This document shows, one piece after another, positions 35,490 through 48,254 of a stretch of 64,000 nucleotides of DNA; within the stretch, counting starts at the first letter, position 1, and each line of letters begins with the position of its first letter. A program made the translations under genes and the position numbers. The DNA is taken from positions 7,893-71,892 of the forward strand of contig NW_004454182.1 of the NCBI RefSeq assembly GCF_000283155.1. The letters are read 5' to 3'. The stretch comes from Ceratotherium simum simum. Taxonomy: Eukaryota; Chordata; Mammalia; Perissodactyla; Rhinocerotidae. The notes below the pieces were generated by a model, which did not search any database, was not told where the DNA came from, and saw only the letters and a list, made by a program, of their open reading frames with translations.

Positions 35490-38400
35490 AATTTAAAGGA
35501 TCAAACCACTCTGATCAACTTGTGAATCTGAGGGTGAGCTTAGAGAAGGACAAAACAATGGCAACAATGTATCTTTGGATTTCAGGGGCCTCCCTGTCAC
35601 AATCAGCCTTGGAGAAGTGGACGCTCTGCTCTCTCTCCTGAACGACCCTCCTTCCACCCTAACCTGCCCTCCTCCCTCCACCTGCTCTCCTGGAAGATGC
35701 TCTTTCTCCTCCATGTCAAGGAACAAATGTGCTCTGTTGAAGGAGACATGTTGGAAGCCACCATATGAAGACAAAGATGCTTCTCACTGTTTAACTAATG
35801 TTCTCGATGATGGAGCTGAGTTACTGCAGTCCTTGAGATTAGATAGTTTTGGTAGCACAGGAAAATAAAATGACAGTAATTGTCATGTATCTAACACAGG
35901 ATCTTTCAGTAATTGCTTGTAGAGGAGACAAGAAGGCACAGTGGAAGGTTGGGGGACAGGTGGGATGGGAGGTGTGTCAGATTAGGGGGTGTAAAGAGCT
36001 TTGGAGAGATGAGTCTGCATGTCCATGAATGACTGTGAAGGCTCAGATTCCTGGCTGTGAATGATATAAACAGGCCATAAGGTTTAAGAGGACCAGTCCT
36101 GAGGTTTTGTCACAGTATGTAGGGAAGATATTGGTGTAAACTCTTACTTATTTCTTACATTTAGTCCCTTAGTTAATGGTGAGATAGTCATGTCAAGATG
36201 GGAATGGAGCCGTTTCACCAAGGGGACTGGGGTTGTGGGATCTTGCTTCAAGCAGGGGCCCTTGGCCGTCCATTTGCCACTCTGATAGAGAGTGGTGGGC
36301 AGTCTGGGGGAAGATGGACTTACCAGAGCCTCCTTTCCTCCATGGATCTTCCCTAAATCCTGCTCTAGGTGGTATGACAGGGTGCTCTCTTGTCAGGGAC
36401 ATACAGTGAAAAGAATATGAAGTCAAACTTAAAATTCCTTCATGCCATTGACCTCTCATTCCAACTTCTAAGATAGGATCATTGGCAAACAATTTCTCAT
36501 GAAAACTTACTGAAATGTTCTAATTAAGTTATATATATAATAAATTATACACACACATACACACATGTATATTCATGTAAACATACATTGATCTATATAG
36601 GAGCTTGGTCCTCAATCATCTTCCATATTTTTAATAAGATTTATATTTAAATCTAAAGTTTCAATGGAACAAATGCTTAACTGACAGATAATCAGACATT
36701 GTAATTTGCATGTCTGTCTATAGATTCGGATTATGTGTAACACGGGCTGTGTTCAATAACCCATCTCACCAAGAACGCTTATAGGAACAGGAAGGCTCTC
36801 CTGGGTGATTCTGCTCCACGTGGTCTCCAGTGGGGACCCTGGATGGGATTCAGGTGGTGTCTGTGCTGGTTTCATGAGCCCAGGATGGCGTCACTCCCTT
36901 GTCTGGTGCCTTGGAAGGGATGGCTGGGAGGCTGGGCTCCATGGGTCCTGTCACTCTGGGTGACACCTGCACATGGCCTCTCCCTGGTGCTGGTGTCAGG
37001 GTGGTCAGACTTCTCACATGGTGGCTCAGGGATCCCAAAAAGAGTGTCCAGGGAGAGGAAGTGGAAGACACCAGTGTCTTAAGTCCTGGGGCAGAAAGGA
37101 GCACAGTGCGTCTTCCTCTTCCTTCTGTTGGTCTCAGCAGTCACTGACAACACTCAGTTTCAAGTGGAGGACATGACTCCACCTCTCCCCAGGAGGACTG
37201 GACACTGAGACAAGACCTCAGTTCATCCTGGGTCAAATTGACCCAGACAAGGTCCCTCTTTGCTTAGCCAGGACACCAGTTTGTCTCAAGCTGGGCCTTA
37301 ACTGAGTTTAAGCCTAACTGGACTTGGATTAATTTCTTTTTTCAGTAAACTGCATCCTCAGACACAGGAGCAGGCAGAGTAGCCCAAACACCTGCTGTGG
37401 TTCCTGAAGCCACTCAGTGTGCCAATATGTAGGCCCAGCTCTGACCCCGACCTACAGGTCCACGTCTGTGTCGGGGTGAGTGTTCAGAAGGAACCCCACT
37501 ACCCCCCCCACCCCAGCCAGGCTTGTTCATTCACAAACCAGAGGTGGGGGATGGGTTTGAGTGAAATAATAACGGTATTTCATTAAAAATATATCAAGTT
37601 CCATGAATGGCTTTCCAGTTTACAGATATCCCCATATATAAAATACCTTCCAAGAACTAGAAGTGTTTTAAAGTAGTTTGGCTTTGCTACTGCCCTCATT
37701 ATTACCATTACTAGGAAGATCAGAGAAACATACACACCTGATGTGCCCCCTATGAACACCAGGTGACGCTAAGACCCTGTGGTTTTGGCTCTGGGAGCGA
37801 TCCGAGTTGATACCAGACATTAGTACCTGTGGGTCTGGGAGGAACCAGGATGCTGCAGAGGACATGAGGACACGGGAGCTGCTGGCCCCCCCGCAGGCCC
37901 TCAGTGAAGGAGTCGCCACAGTCCAGAGAGGGGAGGGTTAGTGAGGAAAGGCACAGAAGGAGCAGAATCTTTGGACTAAAATAGCATTTCCCATGGGCTC
38001 ATGGGCTGCAGGGGAGGGGGGAGGATAAAAATGAGGATGAAGAGTGGGGAAAGGATTTGTCATAAATTGCAAAGACCCTATAAAAATAATGGCCTATACC
38101 AGTGCTTCTTAGCAGCTGACGAAGGGTAGTGATAAAAAAAAAAAAAAAAAAAACATGTTATGTACCTTTAATATAATAGAATATAAAAATAATATATAAA
38201 TATGTGTAATATTAATATATGAACCAGATATATGCATAAGTCTATATTGGTGTGAATGTTTAAATAAGTAAATATATCCTAGAGTTAATTGACCCTCAAT
38301 GGCTCCTATAATGGCCTATAATCTTGTTTCATCTCCCTGAAGGAGAGAAGTGGGCTGCAGAGGAGGCATCAGTGTCCTGAGAGAGACTTTTAGGTCTTTT

Positions 38401-39055
38401 CCCCCATTTAAGAGGCCAGGGCTGTTTAGGAGGCCCAGGCAGGGTACTTCTTTTAAAAAGTCAGTTTGCTATTTTAAAAAAATAAATGAATACCTTTATA
38501 AATGGCATTTGTTGTTACAGAAACGTCTCCAAACAAACAAAGAAAAACACCTAATGAGGAATAAAGAGACTTTCAGGTGGTCGTGTTTGACTCTAATTGC
38601 TGTCATCGTCGGGGCAACCAACCAGTGTGGATGGATCCCTAGGAGGGGTCTTCATGTGGGAAAAAATCCCTCACAATTTATAAAGCCCCTTGGGGACGTG
38701 AAGACAGTGACCAGGGCATTCGTGGAGGATTTAGCATTATTATTGTTGCTATTTACGAATCCATTCAGACATAGTAGCATGAAAACTGCCAATGCTGGCT
38801 TGCCGAGGTGTCCTTTTCACAGAAATATCTTGTGAGAGAAAACACATGGAAAAATGAAATAATTTCTAGCTTTTTAGGTATTACTGTTATAATTATTAAA
38901 TTCACAATTAATAAGTTTATTAATAGTTGATTTAAATATTTGTCATTAAATAATTAATTTAAACACTGATTATCCCTTACATAAACTACATCTGAACTCA
39001 GTGTTTGCCAATAGTGAATCTTTAACGGAATGAGGTACATGATCATTATTATTAA
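35490..39055. other. No gene recognised; simple repeats only
   Basis: Overlapping frames near 35.5-35.9, 36.2-36.5 and 36.85-37.2 kb occur on both strands without domains. There is a TA/CA-rich tract at about 36525-36570, a C-run near 37502, and a 20-bp poly(A) at 38134-38153, which may mark an old retroposon tail. Confidence 0.35.
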
Positions 39056-39059
39056 ATAG

Positions 39060-39960
39060 GTTTAACTCCAGCCTTCGGGAACCTCGAGTTGCCTGTTCCT
39101 GGGCAGATCGGGCTCCCAGCGATGGGAAGAGGAAAGGGCTACAAGGTGAGCCCTAGGCCGCTTCGTTTCTCACCAGGTAAGGAAAAGTGCTCGTGGTGTA
39201 GCCCCGCAGCTCCCTCTGCGGTTGAGAAAGGCTGTCAGGGGTCCCTGTCCCCTCTGCGGTCGCCTTTCCAAGGGCCCCACCTTCCCTCTAGCCTGTCGCC
39301 CACCAACTCCTGCCCCAACTGCCCCCTCCCTCCAGTTTCGCGCCCTGGGGAGAAGGTGTTGGGACTCGCTGACACCACCCCTTAACCTGAGGTCCTGCCA
39401 CAGAGCCCCCCGGAGTGAGGGGTTTGTGCAGGCGAGGGGCTCTAAACACCCCTATTACTACCCAGAGTCGTGGGAGGAAGTGAGAAAATCATGGAGACGC
39501 CCCCCCCAGTGCACAGCCCCCACGCCGACCCCTCCCTGAGGATTAATCCCTGGGATTCCAGGTCCCAGCCTAACTCGCCCTTGTGGACACCCATTAGCTG
39601 AATTCCAGGCCACAAACCTCACCCACTGACGGAGTCCCACCGTGACTGGGGCTCCCACCCTCACCTCCCCAAAGCTCCCACCTAGGACCAGCGTTCCCGC
39701 CCCTCTGCAGGACCAGCCTCCCTGCAGGGCCGGGCCACTCCCGGGACCTGCCATGCCGGACCCCTGTGCAGACCCCAGGGCAGGATGGACCAGAGCAGCA
39801 GCCCCAGGACAGGACATGATTGTCGGAGGCTGGAGGACACCCCCAGGTCCCCAGTCTCTGCAGCAAGGCTTCTGGAGACTGGACTTGAGTTACATTCAGA
39901 TTTCCTTTTTCTGCTCTTTTCCTTCCTTTTTCTGTGAGAAAGGGTCTAAAATGGATCTGA
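39060..39960. other. GC-rich segment, possible minor promoter or exon, unassigned
   Basis: GC content and CpG count rise above the flanks. A good donor occurs at CTACAAG|GTGAGCCC (about 39145). Frames of about 100-130 codons overlap on both strands, as expected from GC richness. No known protein is recognised. Confidence 0.3.
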
Positions 39961-39969
39961 GATAAAGTG

Positions 39970-40640
39970 GGGATCAGATGTGACTGCAACATATTTAGAA
40001 GACTGGGCTAGGGAGAGTGTTTCTAAGTAACCAGATCTGCGTTCCATGTCACCTGTTCTAACCACCTGGTGAATAATGTGGAAGTGATGGCAGCAGTACA
40101 CATTCTGTGGCATGGAGGGTGAAGGGGAATCTCTGTCTGAAGAGGTGGAGGTAGATCTGAGGGCAGGAGAGGCAGCTCCCCCAGCAGGGAGGGGTGTTCC
40201 CGCAGAGGCAGCTCTCCCACACAGGATGCGAGGGAAGAAATCTACAGATTCCCAGGAATCTCTAAATTCACTCTTCTCTATGATCCTCCCTTTCTCCCAT
40301 ATCTGCACTGGCTCCCTATCGCCTTCAGGAGCATGTTCTTTCAGGGCCTCACCATGGCCTGACATATAACCGCTAGAATCCTTCTGACCCAGGCTGTGCA
40401 CTGTCATTCACACACATTTAAATGTCTCCAGCCTTCCAGATTCTGTTCCTGTCTTCTCCCCACAATTCCACCTACACAGAGCCTCTCTCCATGGTCCAAG
40501 GAGAGCAGTTTACTCCTTCTCTGTCTCCCTTCTGCTTCAGCAGACCAGATTTGGTCTTCAGCTAGGTGACTGTTTTCAAGAAAGCTGCAAACAGTTCAAG
40601 ACTGGTCTCTGGAGATTTTCTACCAAATCTGGAGATTTTC
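39970..40640. other. No gene recognised
   Basis: A 153-codon minus-strand frame (39946-40407) overlaps plus-strand frames and shows no domain. Confidence 0.35.
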
Positions 40641-40914
40641 TTTTTTTTTTTTTTTTTTTTGCAGGGAAGGATTCACCCAGAGCTAACATCTGTTGACAGT
40701 CTTCCTCTTTTGTTTTGTATTTCTCCCTAAATCCCCCCCCCCCAGTGCATGGTTGCATATCCTAGTTGTAAGTCCTTCTAGTTCTTCTATGTGAGCCTCC
40801 ACCACAGCACGGCTACTGACAGACGAGTGGTGTGGTTCTGTGACCGGGAGATGAAACCAGGCAGCTAAAGCAGTGAGCGCTGAACTTTAACCACTAGACC
40901 ACCAGGGCTGGCCC
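40641..40914 (-). mobile_element. ERE SINE, minus strand, older copy
   Basis: The plus strand starts with a 20-bp T-run, then CAGAGCTAACATCTGTTGAC, and ends TTTAACCACTAGACCACCAGGGCTGGCCC, the reverse complement of the ERE head. The head is diverged from GGCCGGCCC and the body has many substitutions. A clear target-site duplication was not found. Confidence 0.8.
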
Positions 40915-40919
40915 TCTCC

Positions 40920-42180
40920 CAATTTTCTTGAATTGTCTTAAAATTGGAAGCAAATTCCTGGGAAGGGGGAGGAGAGATTAGGGGACTTCTAAATTAAGCC
41001 CTGCCAGGAGGTTAATAGCCTGACTGGCTCTCACCCAGCTCTCTCCCCATCCTGTGGGCTGTGGGCACAGTTAACACAGGAAAGATTTTTCCTGGTGTCC
41101 CAGCAACAAGACCCACCTGAAGTGGCTGTTTTGTGTGTCCCTCATCCTGGGAGCTGGTCTACAGCCTCTCCATGCTGATGAGGAACAGGGCAGAGGCAGC
41201 CAGGATGGAAAGGGCTCCCGGGCCCATGGGATCTAATCAGACACGAGTACTGACACTGTCATTACTAACCACATACTGCATGGAAAGGCCAATCACAAAG
41301 TCGAGGATATTGTAGGTATTCAACAAATGAGAGCTATTATCTGAGAACACACACACACACACACAGTGAATTGTACACACACTGCTCTTTCTCTCTCTGA
41401 AGCACAAGGGACAAGCTGAGAGCAGGGGCCTTGCACTGAGTGTGTTCCATGAGGCCAATTCTGTCAAAGAGCTGGTGAGATGGTGACATGCAGCAGGACT
41501 CAGAGCCGTGTCCCAGGAGGCTATCACCTGAGTGAGCCCCCTGCCCAGGCTCTTTGGAGCTGGACCCTAGTGGGAAGGATGTGCAGGATCCTGTCTGCAG
41601 CTGGCAAGGAGGGGTGACTCGGGGCTTCAAGAATCCACACTGGTGACTGAAGAGCACAGAGGGGGAGAGGACCCCCCATTTCATTTTAACCATCACAGGC
41701 CTGATTCTCTGGGTACAGTTTCTGGGACAGAGATCATCATGCTCAAAATGAGCCCAGGCTATGGGATTTAATCCCTTTATATGCACATGAGGAGGATGAG
41801 GCTTGGAGAGGAGTGTATGCATCAGTGTTCACACAATGAGTCAGAAATTTGCTGTTTCCTCTCTTGGGCTGTCTCATAACTAAGCCCAGGCTAACAGTGA
41901 ACTAGGAAAACCAGGCCACTTTCTCCACCCCACAGTGACCTGGGAATGAATCTCTGTGTTGTAGAAAGGATATGGCGAACTGAGGAGATGAGTAAGAAAG
42001 TCCTACAAACATGGATCCCTTTAAGTCATGGCCAAGGCTGAGACCACAGCAGTTCCCAGATCACTGAGGTCAGAGACTTTCCTGGGTCTGCTAGGACTTG
42101 GGTGTGACCACAGGCAAGTTTCCCCTCTGGTCCTTAGACTCCCGATAAGTGAAGGGAATTATCTCCAAATGCTATGAGAA
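40920..42180. other. No gene recognised; (CA)n at 41346-41365
   Basis: Unique-looking sequence with a short CA microsatellite. A 161-codon minus-strand frame crosses the microsatellite and has no domain. Confidence 0.35.
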
Positions 42181-42184
42181 TCTC

Positions 42185-42870
42185 ACAGAAAGTTATGCCC
42201 AAGGATGTGCATGACGTATTTATTCACAGTAACTCCAACTTGAAAACAGCCCAGTTTTCCTTCCATAGAATAAACAGTCATCTGTGGTAATTCATGCAAT
42301 TGAGTAGTACTCAGTGATAAAAAGAATGAACAAGTGATACACAGGACATCATTATGCTGAGTGAAATAAATCTTACCCATCAGCGTACATACTGTATGAT
42401 TTAATATGAAGTTCTAGAACAGACAAACTGTATCCATGAGGAGGAAAAATCAGAACAGTGGCTGTCTGTTGATTTGATGTGGGGAGTGACTGGGAAGGGG
42501 CCAGAGGGAGCTTTGTGGAAGGAAAGTTAATGGTCTAAAACCTGAAGGGGCTGAGGTTACATAGGTACATGTGTTTGTTAAAAATCATCACTTAAGGGCC
42601 GGCCCCGTGGCTTAGCGGTTAAGTGCTCATGCTCCGCTGCTGGCGGCCCGGGGTTCGGATCCCGGGCGCGCACCGACACACCACTTCTCCGGCTATGCTG
42701 AGGCCACGTCCCACATACAGCAACTAGAAGGATGTGCAGCTGTGACATACAACTATCTACTGGGGCTTTGGGGGGAAAAAAATAAATAAATAAATCTTTA
42801 AAAAAAAAATCATCACTTAAGATATGTTTATTTCATAGTATGCAATTTTTAGGTAAAATAAAATGTAATA
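42185..42870 (+). mobile_element. LINE-1 3'-end fragment, split by an ERE
   Basis: ATTTATTCACAGTAACTCCA, GAGTAGTACTCAGTGATAAA and ACTGTATGATTTAATATGAA follow the LINE-1 3' ORF2/UTR order. Sequence continues on the far side of the ERE (TATGTTTATTTCATAGTATG). Confidence 0.65.
42596..42805 (+). mobile_element. ERE SINE, plus strand, youngest-looking copy
   Basis: It starts GGGCCGGCCCCGTGGCTTAG, keeps a near-consensus tRNA-like region with GGGGTTCGGATCCCGGGCG, and ends in an AATAAATAAATAAATC / A-run tail. A perfect 15-bp target-site duplication AAAATCATCACTTAA flanks it at 42581-42595 and 42806-42820. EREs are tRNA-derived and mobilised by LINE-1 enzymes. Confidence 0.95.
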
Positions 42871-42879
42871 ATACATTTT

Positions 42880-45530
42880 ATTGAACTCTACATATGAACT
42901 CTAGTATTACACATTCTGAATTATTTAGGACACAAGTTACTGATGTCTGTAACTTTCCTTGAAATGAATTAAAATTAAGATCAGTTGATGGAGTATGAAT
43001 AGATGAACAGATATGTATAAAGCAAGTACATTCAAATGTTAATGGTAGAATCAATATTGTGGGAATATAGAGTTAAATAAAAAATTATCTGGTATTTCCA
43101 TTGTCTTTGAAAATTTTTATAAATAAATGTTGGAGAAAAAAAAACTTCATGAGGCCCTTCCCACTTCTGTATTTTTTGGAGGAGCCCATGCAAAGGGATA
43201 TGAATGTTCAGGGTAGTGGTTCTGTTCAGAAGGAAGAAGCCAGTGAAAAGCTTGAACCACAACCGTTAGGAACCATTGCTCAGGATCCCTGATTCCTCCA
43301 GGAATGCCAGAAAACCTCTTGCCTCAGAGTTCCCTCCCTACCAGCTGCCTGGACAGGGGAGGCCTTCCTTACTCAGCTCAGACGACAGCCAGGGACCCCA
43401 GGAGCTTGGACATGACCCTATGAAGGACACACTGCTCTCTGAGTGTGCCTGGTCAGGGAGATTACTACCACCACAGGAGGAGACAGGCTTTGTGCTGGTG
43501 ACACCTCGTGAATAATCCCTTAGTGTGGACTCACATGTTTTTTCTTCAGCTGTAATGGAGAAGAAAACGCACCGAATAAGGCTGTAAGTGGTGAATGTGC
43601 CTACTTCTCATCTTACAGATCCAGAACCTCTGATGGTGGTGCTCTTTAGGGCACTGAGTTTTGTTCCAAGGTTTTATCTACACTTTCCTCTCTGACTTGT
43701 GCTAGTGCAATGAGCACTTGTTCTGCTACAGCTTTCTCAATTGTTCATGCAGACTGTGCCCACCTGAACTCTCCGTTCTCCCTTGGGATGGAAAAGCTCT
43801 GCATCTTTTTCAGCACTGTAAAATAATCCAAAAAATATCTGGTACACCCATTTTGAGGCTTTCTCTTTCTACTCTTTTGTTGTGCCATGGATTCTTTGCA
43901 CAGCACTCTCTTTCACACATGCACTTCCATTCCCCTCATCAACCCAAGTTCCCAAGTCTGTCTAGGATTTCCCATACTAGTTTTTAGGGTCACAGAGCTC
44001 ACAATATTGCCCATCCTTGTGACGTGCTTCCTGTTTTCACATCCCCCTGAGCATGTGGATTTTGGCATTTCCTTCTGGAACCCAAAGCGCTCAGTGTGGT
44101 GTTTCTCTCCTCCTTTACCTGCCCCAGGGAGGAGAAGGAAGATGCAGATGGGAAGGTGAGGACTTGAGTCTGGGCTGAGACCCAGAGGAGGAAGAGCACA
44201 GGTCAGGGTGGGCCCCTCAAAAGGAAGGGCCCTGATGATGTCGGGAAAGAAAGGAGAGCAGAGGGAGCAGGAGCCAGAGCTTCCCTCCCCTGAGATTTGG
44301 TCCCGTGTCAGGCCCAGGAGCATGGGCATCTATTCCACCCCCCCCAGCCTGCCCAGCCAATCCTGGCTGAGGCTCTGGGTTCGTCACAATGAGGCATCTG
44401 TGACGGCATGCGGGTCCCCACTCACGTGACCGCTTTGAGACTTCCTCCTCCGATGGGCCCTGCCTGCCTCCAGCTGAGGAGACCCAGCCTACCCAGAGTC
44501 TTACCTTCTACATCCCACTGACTTTCAGCCCTGTCCAGTCAGGAGGTGTCCCCAGTTGACTGGTGAATTTATTGGATCTGTCACGTTGCCAGCTGGAATG
44601 AGACAGGCCCCGAACACAGGGATCCAAGCCCAGGGTGGTGAGAGCAGCAGGGGTCGCAGAATCCCAGTGGGGGCTGCTGAACCCTGGGGTGGTCCTGCCC
44701 TCTCCTCCCCTGCAGGTGCCTCACTTGCCCTCTCCAAAGCCCCGCCACGTCTATGGGGTTTCCATGGTGACAGTAAACAAAATAGTTCTTAATTCCTTAC
44801 TTCCTTCATTAGTTCATTAATCCCTTTATTTTCCATAAGTGTAGCAAACATTTCTCAGTTTGTCTTTTGTCGGCCTTTATTGCAGTATAGGCTTTTTTTT
44901 TTTCTATTTTTTGTTTTTGACACTTTATTTGGCAGCAGATAGTTATTTTATTTAGTCAAATTTGGCACCATATTTATTAACAAAAGAAGTAGGTGATGAT
45001 CCCATCACAGATTCTTGTATTTTCCAGAGAAGTTTCAAGTGGATATTTTGTATCAAAAAGAGAAAGAGAGAGATTGATGAGAAAAACAGTTCCTTGAATA
45101 TTTCCCTTTAAACTTATTGCCCATCATTGTGGAGATGAACTGACTTAGGAAAAAACTAAGAAGAAATTCTCAGAATGAAGGAGGTGAGACAATATAAATC
45201 AGAGTTCTACTCTTATGTCCTAGCTCCTACAAATGAACATTGTCTCCATGGATTGAATAAATAATGATACAATGACAACTGTAAAGCATGTTTTACCCTG
45301 AGCAATGAATTAAGTTCCTGAAAGGCTTTCCATCAAGGAATCTGCCTGTGATCGAGTTCAAATCAATTGAAAAGAGATAACAGAAACATTAACAATTTTC
45401 TTTCTGCCAGTGTCACTCACCATAAGTGACACTTATGGTCCACCCAGCTCTTCACCTCCATGATCTAAAGTCACCTTGAACCAAAATGAGCTGGAGTACA
45501 TAATGTCCACACCCTATAAGGTGTAATCAA
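42880..45530. other. No gene recognised
   Basis: Frames of 60-138 codons at 43.7-44.8 kb overlap on both strands and have no domain. A 9-bp-arm palindrome CCATAAGTGACACTTATGG lies at 45420-45438. Confidence 0.35.
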
Positions 45531-45920
45531 GTTGCTTTGTATCTGGGCTGCCTGAGTTTGAGACCCCACCTGTTTTAGCTCTCATCCATGGGTCTAGGGT
45601 GAGTCTTCATTAACCTTCCTCTGTCTCCTTCTTATCATCTGTATATAAAAAGGATGGTAATGGAATCAGACTCATAGTGGGGGGACCAAGTACAGCACTG
45701 ATAACAAGAGGGGTGACATGTTGGCTATTTTATGACCCACTCCAATTTTTACAACAACCTTGAGGGCAGATTTTATAATCTCAATTTGCAAAGTGAAAGC
45801 CGTCTCCTTCAATTCATTTTGCTATATTTCTTATTTTCTGAGGTGTCATTGAGTTATTCATTCCTATTTGTCCATCTTCCTCTTTTTAGGGGTGAAAAGG
45901 CAAATGAAATAATTTGACCA
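45530..45920. mobile_element. MIR-like SINE pieces
   Basis: 45530-45700 resembles a forward MIR (GAGTTTGAGACCCCACCTG... TTATCATCTGTATATAAAAA). 45725-45920 resembles a reverse MIR start (CAACCTTGAGGGCAGATTTTA). Both are old and diverged. Confidence 0.4.
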
Positions 45921-46129
45921 GCCTACAATTTTAGGTGTATGATATGGGACTGAGCATTTCCAGTGGGGATCAGCAAACAAATCCTTCACCTAGAGCAGAA
46001 TGGTGCAGTAGAAGCATACTTGGCTTATATCTCAGCATAAGAAGGTTCTTTCTGTGTTTCCAAGTGCTCAATTCTCTGAGTAAAACATAGATGTTCAATT
46101 AGGTGAACTCTGGTGAGGGTTTTCTATTT

Positions 46130-46865
46130 TTGTTTTGGGTTTTTTGTTTTGTTTTTGTTTACATGAGCAGTGGAGAGGAAATAAGTATTGAGGAGAATGT
46201 GGTGAAATTGTAATCCATATCCATTTCTGTGGGAATGTAAAACTGTGCAGCTTCTGTGGAAAGCAGTCTGGCAGTTCCTCAATAAGTTAAATATAGTAGT
46301 GACATAAGACACTGCAGGTCCACTCCTATTTATATATCAAAAGAATTGAAAACAGGTGTTCAAACAAAAACTTGTCATCAAATAATCACAGCGGCATTAT
46401 TCACAATAGCCAAAAGGTGAAAAGAACCAAATGTCCATTAACTGATAAATGGATAAGCAAATGTGGTATATCCATTCAATGAAATATTATTCAGGCAATA
46501 GAAAAGAATATATCACCAGTACATCCTACAACAGGAATAAACCTTGAAAACATCAAATGAAATAAACCAGACACAAAAGTTCATATATTGTATGATTCCA
46601 TATATATGAAATATCCAGAATAGGAAAATCCATAGAAACAGAAAGCAGATTAATGGTTTCTAGGGAGTTGGGGAAGCGGGAAATGGGGAGTGACTGCTTA
46701 ATGGTTATGAGATTTCCTTTTGGAGTGATGAAAATGCTTAGTTACTAGGTAGAGATAATGATTGCACATCATTTAATTGTACTTATTGCCACTGAATTAT
46801 ACACTTTAAAATAGCTAAAAGGTAATTTTTTAAGTTATGTTAATTATACCATAATAAAAAAGTTT
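46130..46865 (+). mobile_element. LINE-1 3'-end fragment, plus strand
   Basis: TGTGGAAAGCAGTCTGGCAG, CGGCATTATTCACAATAGCC, CAATGAAATATTATTCAGGC and a TTATACCATAATAAAAAAG ending are typical of LINE-1 3' sequence. Confidence 0.8.
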
Positions 46866-46899
46866 GTCAAGTTACACTACGTAGCCATCCTTCCCATAT

Positions 46900-47500
46900 T
46901 CAAGCATTTTGGCCTTTAATCTCCTTTGTCAAGAGTTGCAAATAATAAGAAATGCTTTGTTAGTTGCTGCATAATTCTTTGTATATCTTCTTTAGGGACA
47001 TCTCTATTAAAATCTATTGTCCATTTTTGAACTGGATTTTGCTTTATATTGTTGAGTTGTAGGCGTTTTTTATATATTTTGTATATTAATCTCTTATCAG
47101 ACATGTGATTTGCAAATATTTTACCCCATCCTGTGAGTTGCCTTTTCACTCTTTTGATAGTGTCCTTTGATGCACAAACATTTTTAATTTTAATAATGTC
47201 CAATTTATCTATTTTTTGTTTTGTTGTCTGTGCTTTTGCTGTTATATAAAAGAAATCATCGCTAAATCTAATGACATGAAGCTTCTCCTCTGTTTCCTAC
47301 TAAGAGTTTTGTAGTTTTAACTCTTATCCTTGATCCATTTTGAGTTAATTTTTGTATATGGTACAAGGTGAGGGTCCGTCTTCATTTTTGTGCATGTGGA
47401 GATTCAGTTTTCTCAGCACCATTTAAGAATACTGTCCTTTTCCTGTTGAATCATCATGGCATTCTATCTCCATCCTTTTCCATTAATATATGGGAGAGTT
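46900..47500 (-). mobile_element. LINE-1 ORF2 fragment, minus strand
   Basis: The plus strand carries reverse-complement LINE-1 sequence: TCTCTTATCAGACATGTGAT, CCCATCCTGTGAGTTGCC, TGATCCATTTTGAGTTAATT and TTCTCAGCACCATTTAAG. It lies 40 bp from the oppositely oriented fragment at 46130-46865. Confidence 0.75.
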
Positions 47501-47639
47501 GGCTCAATTTCAGGTAGATTTCCAAAATTGTGGCACTGAAAAATATGAATGCTGAAATTCAGTCATTCAGCAGGACAAATGGAAGGTGTGCATGCCATCC
47601 ATTCTATGAGCAGAAAGAGTCCTGTGCTAGTTGTGGCCC

Positions 47640-47995
47640 AGGATTACAAAGTCAGCTACAGCTTGGGGGTAAATGACATATTGTCTTAAGCAGATTAAAT
47701 GTAATAATAATACAACATGATTATATTCCTAAAAGTGATTATGGGGGCCAGCTTGGTGGTTTACTGGTTTGGTTCTCATGCTCCACTTCAGTGGCCCAGG
47801 GTTCACAGGTTAAGATCCTGCGCACAGACCTACGCACTGCCCATCAAGCCATGCTGTGTTGGCATCCCAATATACAAAAAATAGAGGAAGATTGACATGG
47901 ATGTCAGATCAGGGACAATCTTCCTCACCAAAAGAAAAAAAATTATTATAAAATATTTCACAACTAAATTTGAGACCTACCTGGTAGGTTAGCCA
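47640..47995 (+). repeat. Block B, direct partner of 49425-49600, with an ERE inserted
   Basis: ATTGTCTTAAGCAGATTAAATGTAATAATAATACA and the following AAAGTGATT...AAATATTTCA are found again at 49455-49560 in the same orientation. Here the match is interrupted by the ERE at 47743-47940, so the ERE arrived after the two copies separated. (The quoted blocks are consecutive pieces of one conserved stretch.). Confidence 0.75.
47743..47940 (+). mobile_element. ERE SINE, plus strand, diverged
   Basis: GGGGGCCAGCTTGGTGG head, tRNA-like region with CAGGGTTCACAGGTTAAGATC, and the ATCAGGGACAATCTTCCTCA tail with an A-run. Many differences from the best copies suggest an older subfamily. Confidence 0.8.
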
Positions 47996-48009
47996 GGAAT
48001 CACCCCTTC

Positions 48010-48245
48010 TTGCCCCGTGTGTTTCCAGGAGGGAAGGGACAAGTACCAGTGCCTGCTTCAAGCAACGTCTGTGCTAGTGCTGGAACTCCCTAGGATTGAT
48101 GTATACACTCCCTTCTCAGAGGAGCTCATATCCCAGTGTGATTTATCTCCACTGACTGATGTATGTAAATATGTTGGGCATATGATCTCATATATACTGA
48201 GATCAAGGGACTTTAGAGTGGATAAAGGATATGATCACTAAACAA
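48010..48245 (+). repeat. Block A, inverted partner of 49195-49395
   Basis: CCAGGAGGGAAGG, TGTGCTAGTGCTGG, ACTCCCTAGGATTGA, ACTCCCTTCTCA and GAGTGGATAAAGGA recur in order in the reverse complement of 49195-49395. Family not identified. Confidence 0.75.
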
Positions 48246-48254
48246 ATAAGCCAG

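Noticed and set aside
41337..41822. A 161-codon minus-strand frame
   Set aside because: It runs through a CA microsatellite and has no domain or exon signals.
42596..42680. tRNA-like head of the ERE as a functional tRNA gene
   Set aside because: It belongs to a SINE with an A-rich tail and target-site duplications, and no complete cloverleaf with a normal 3' end is visible.
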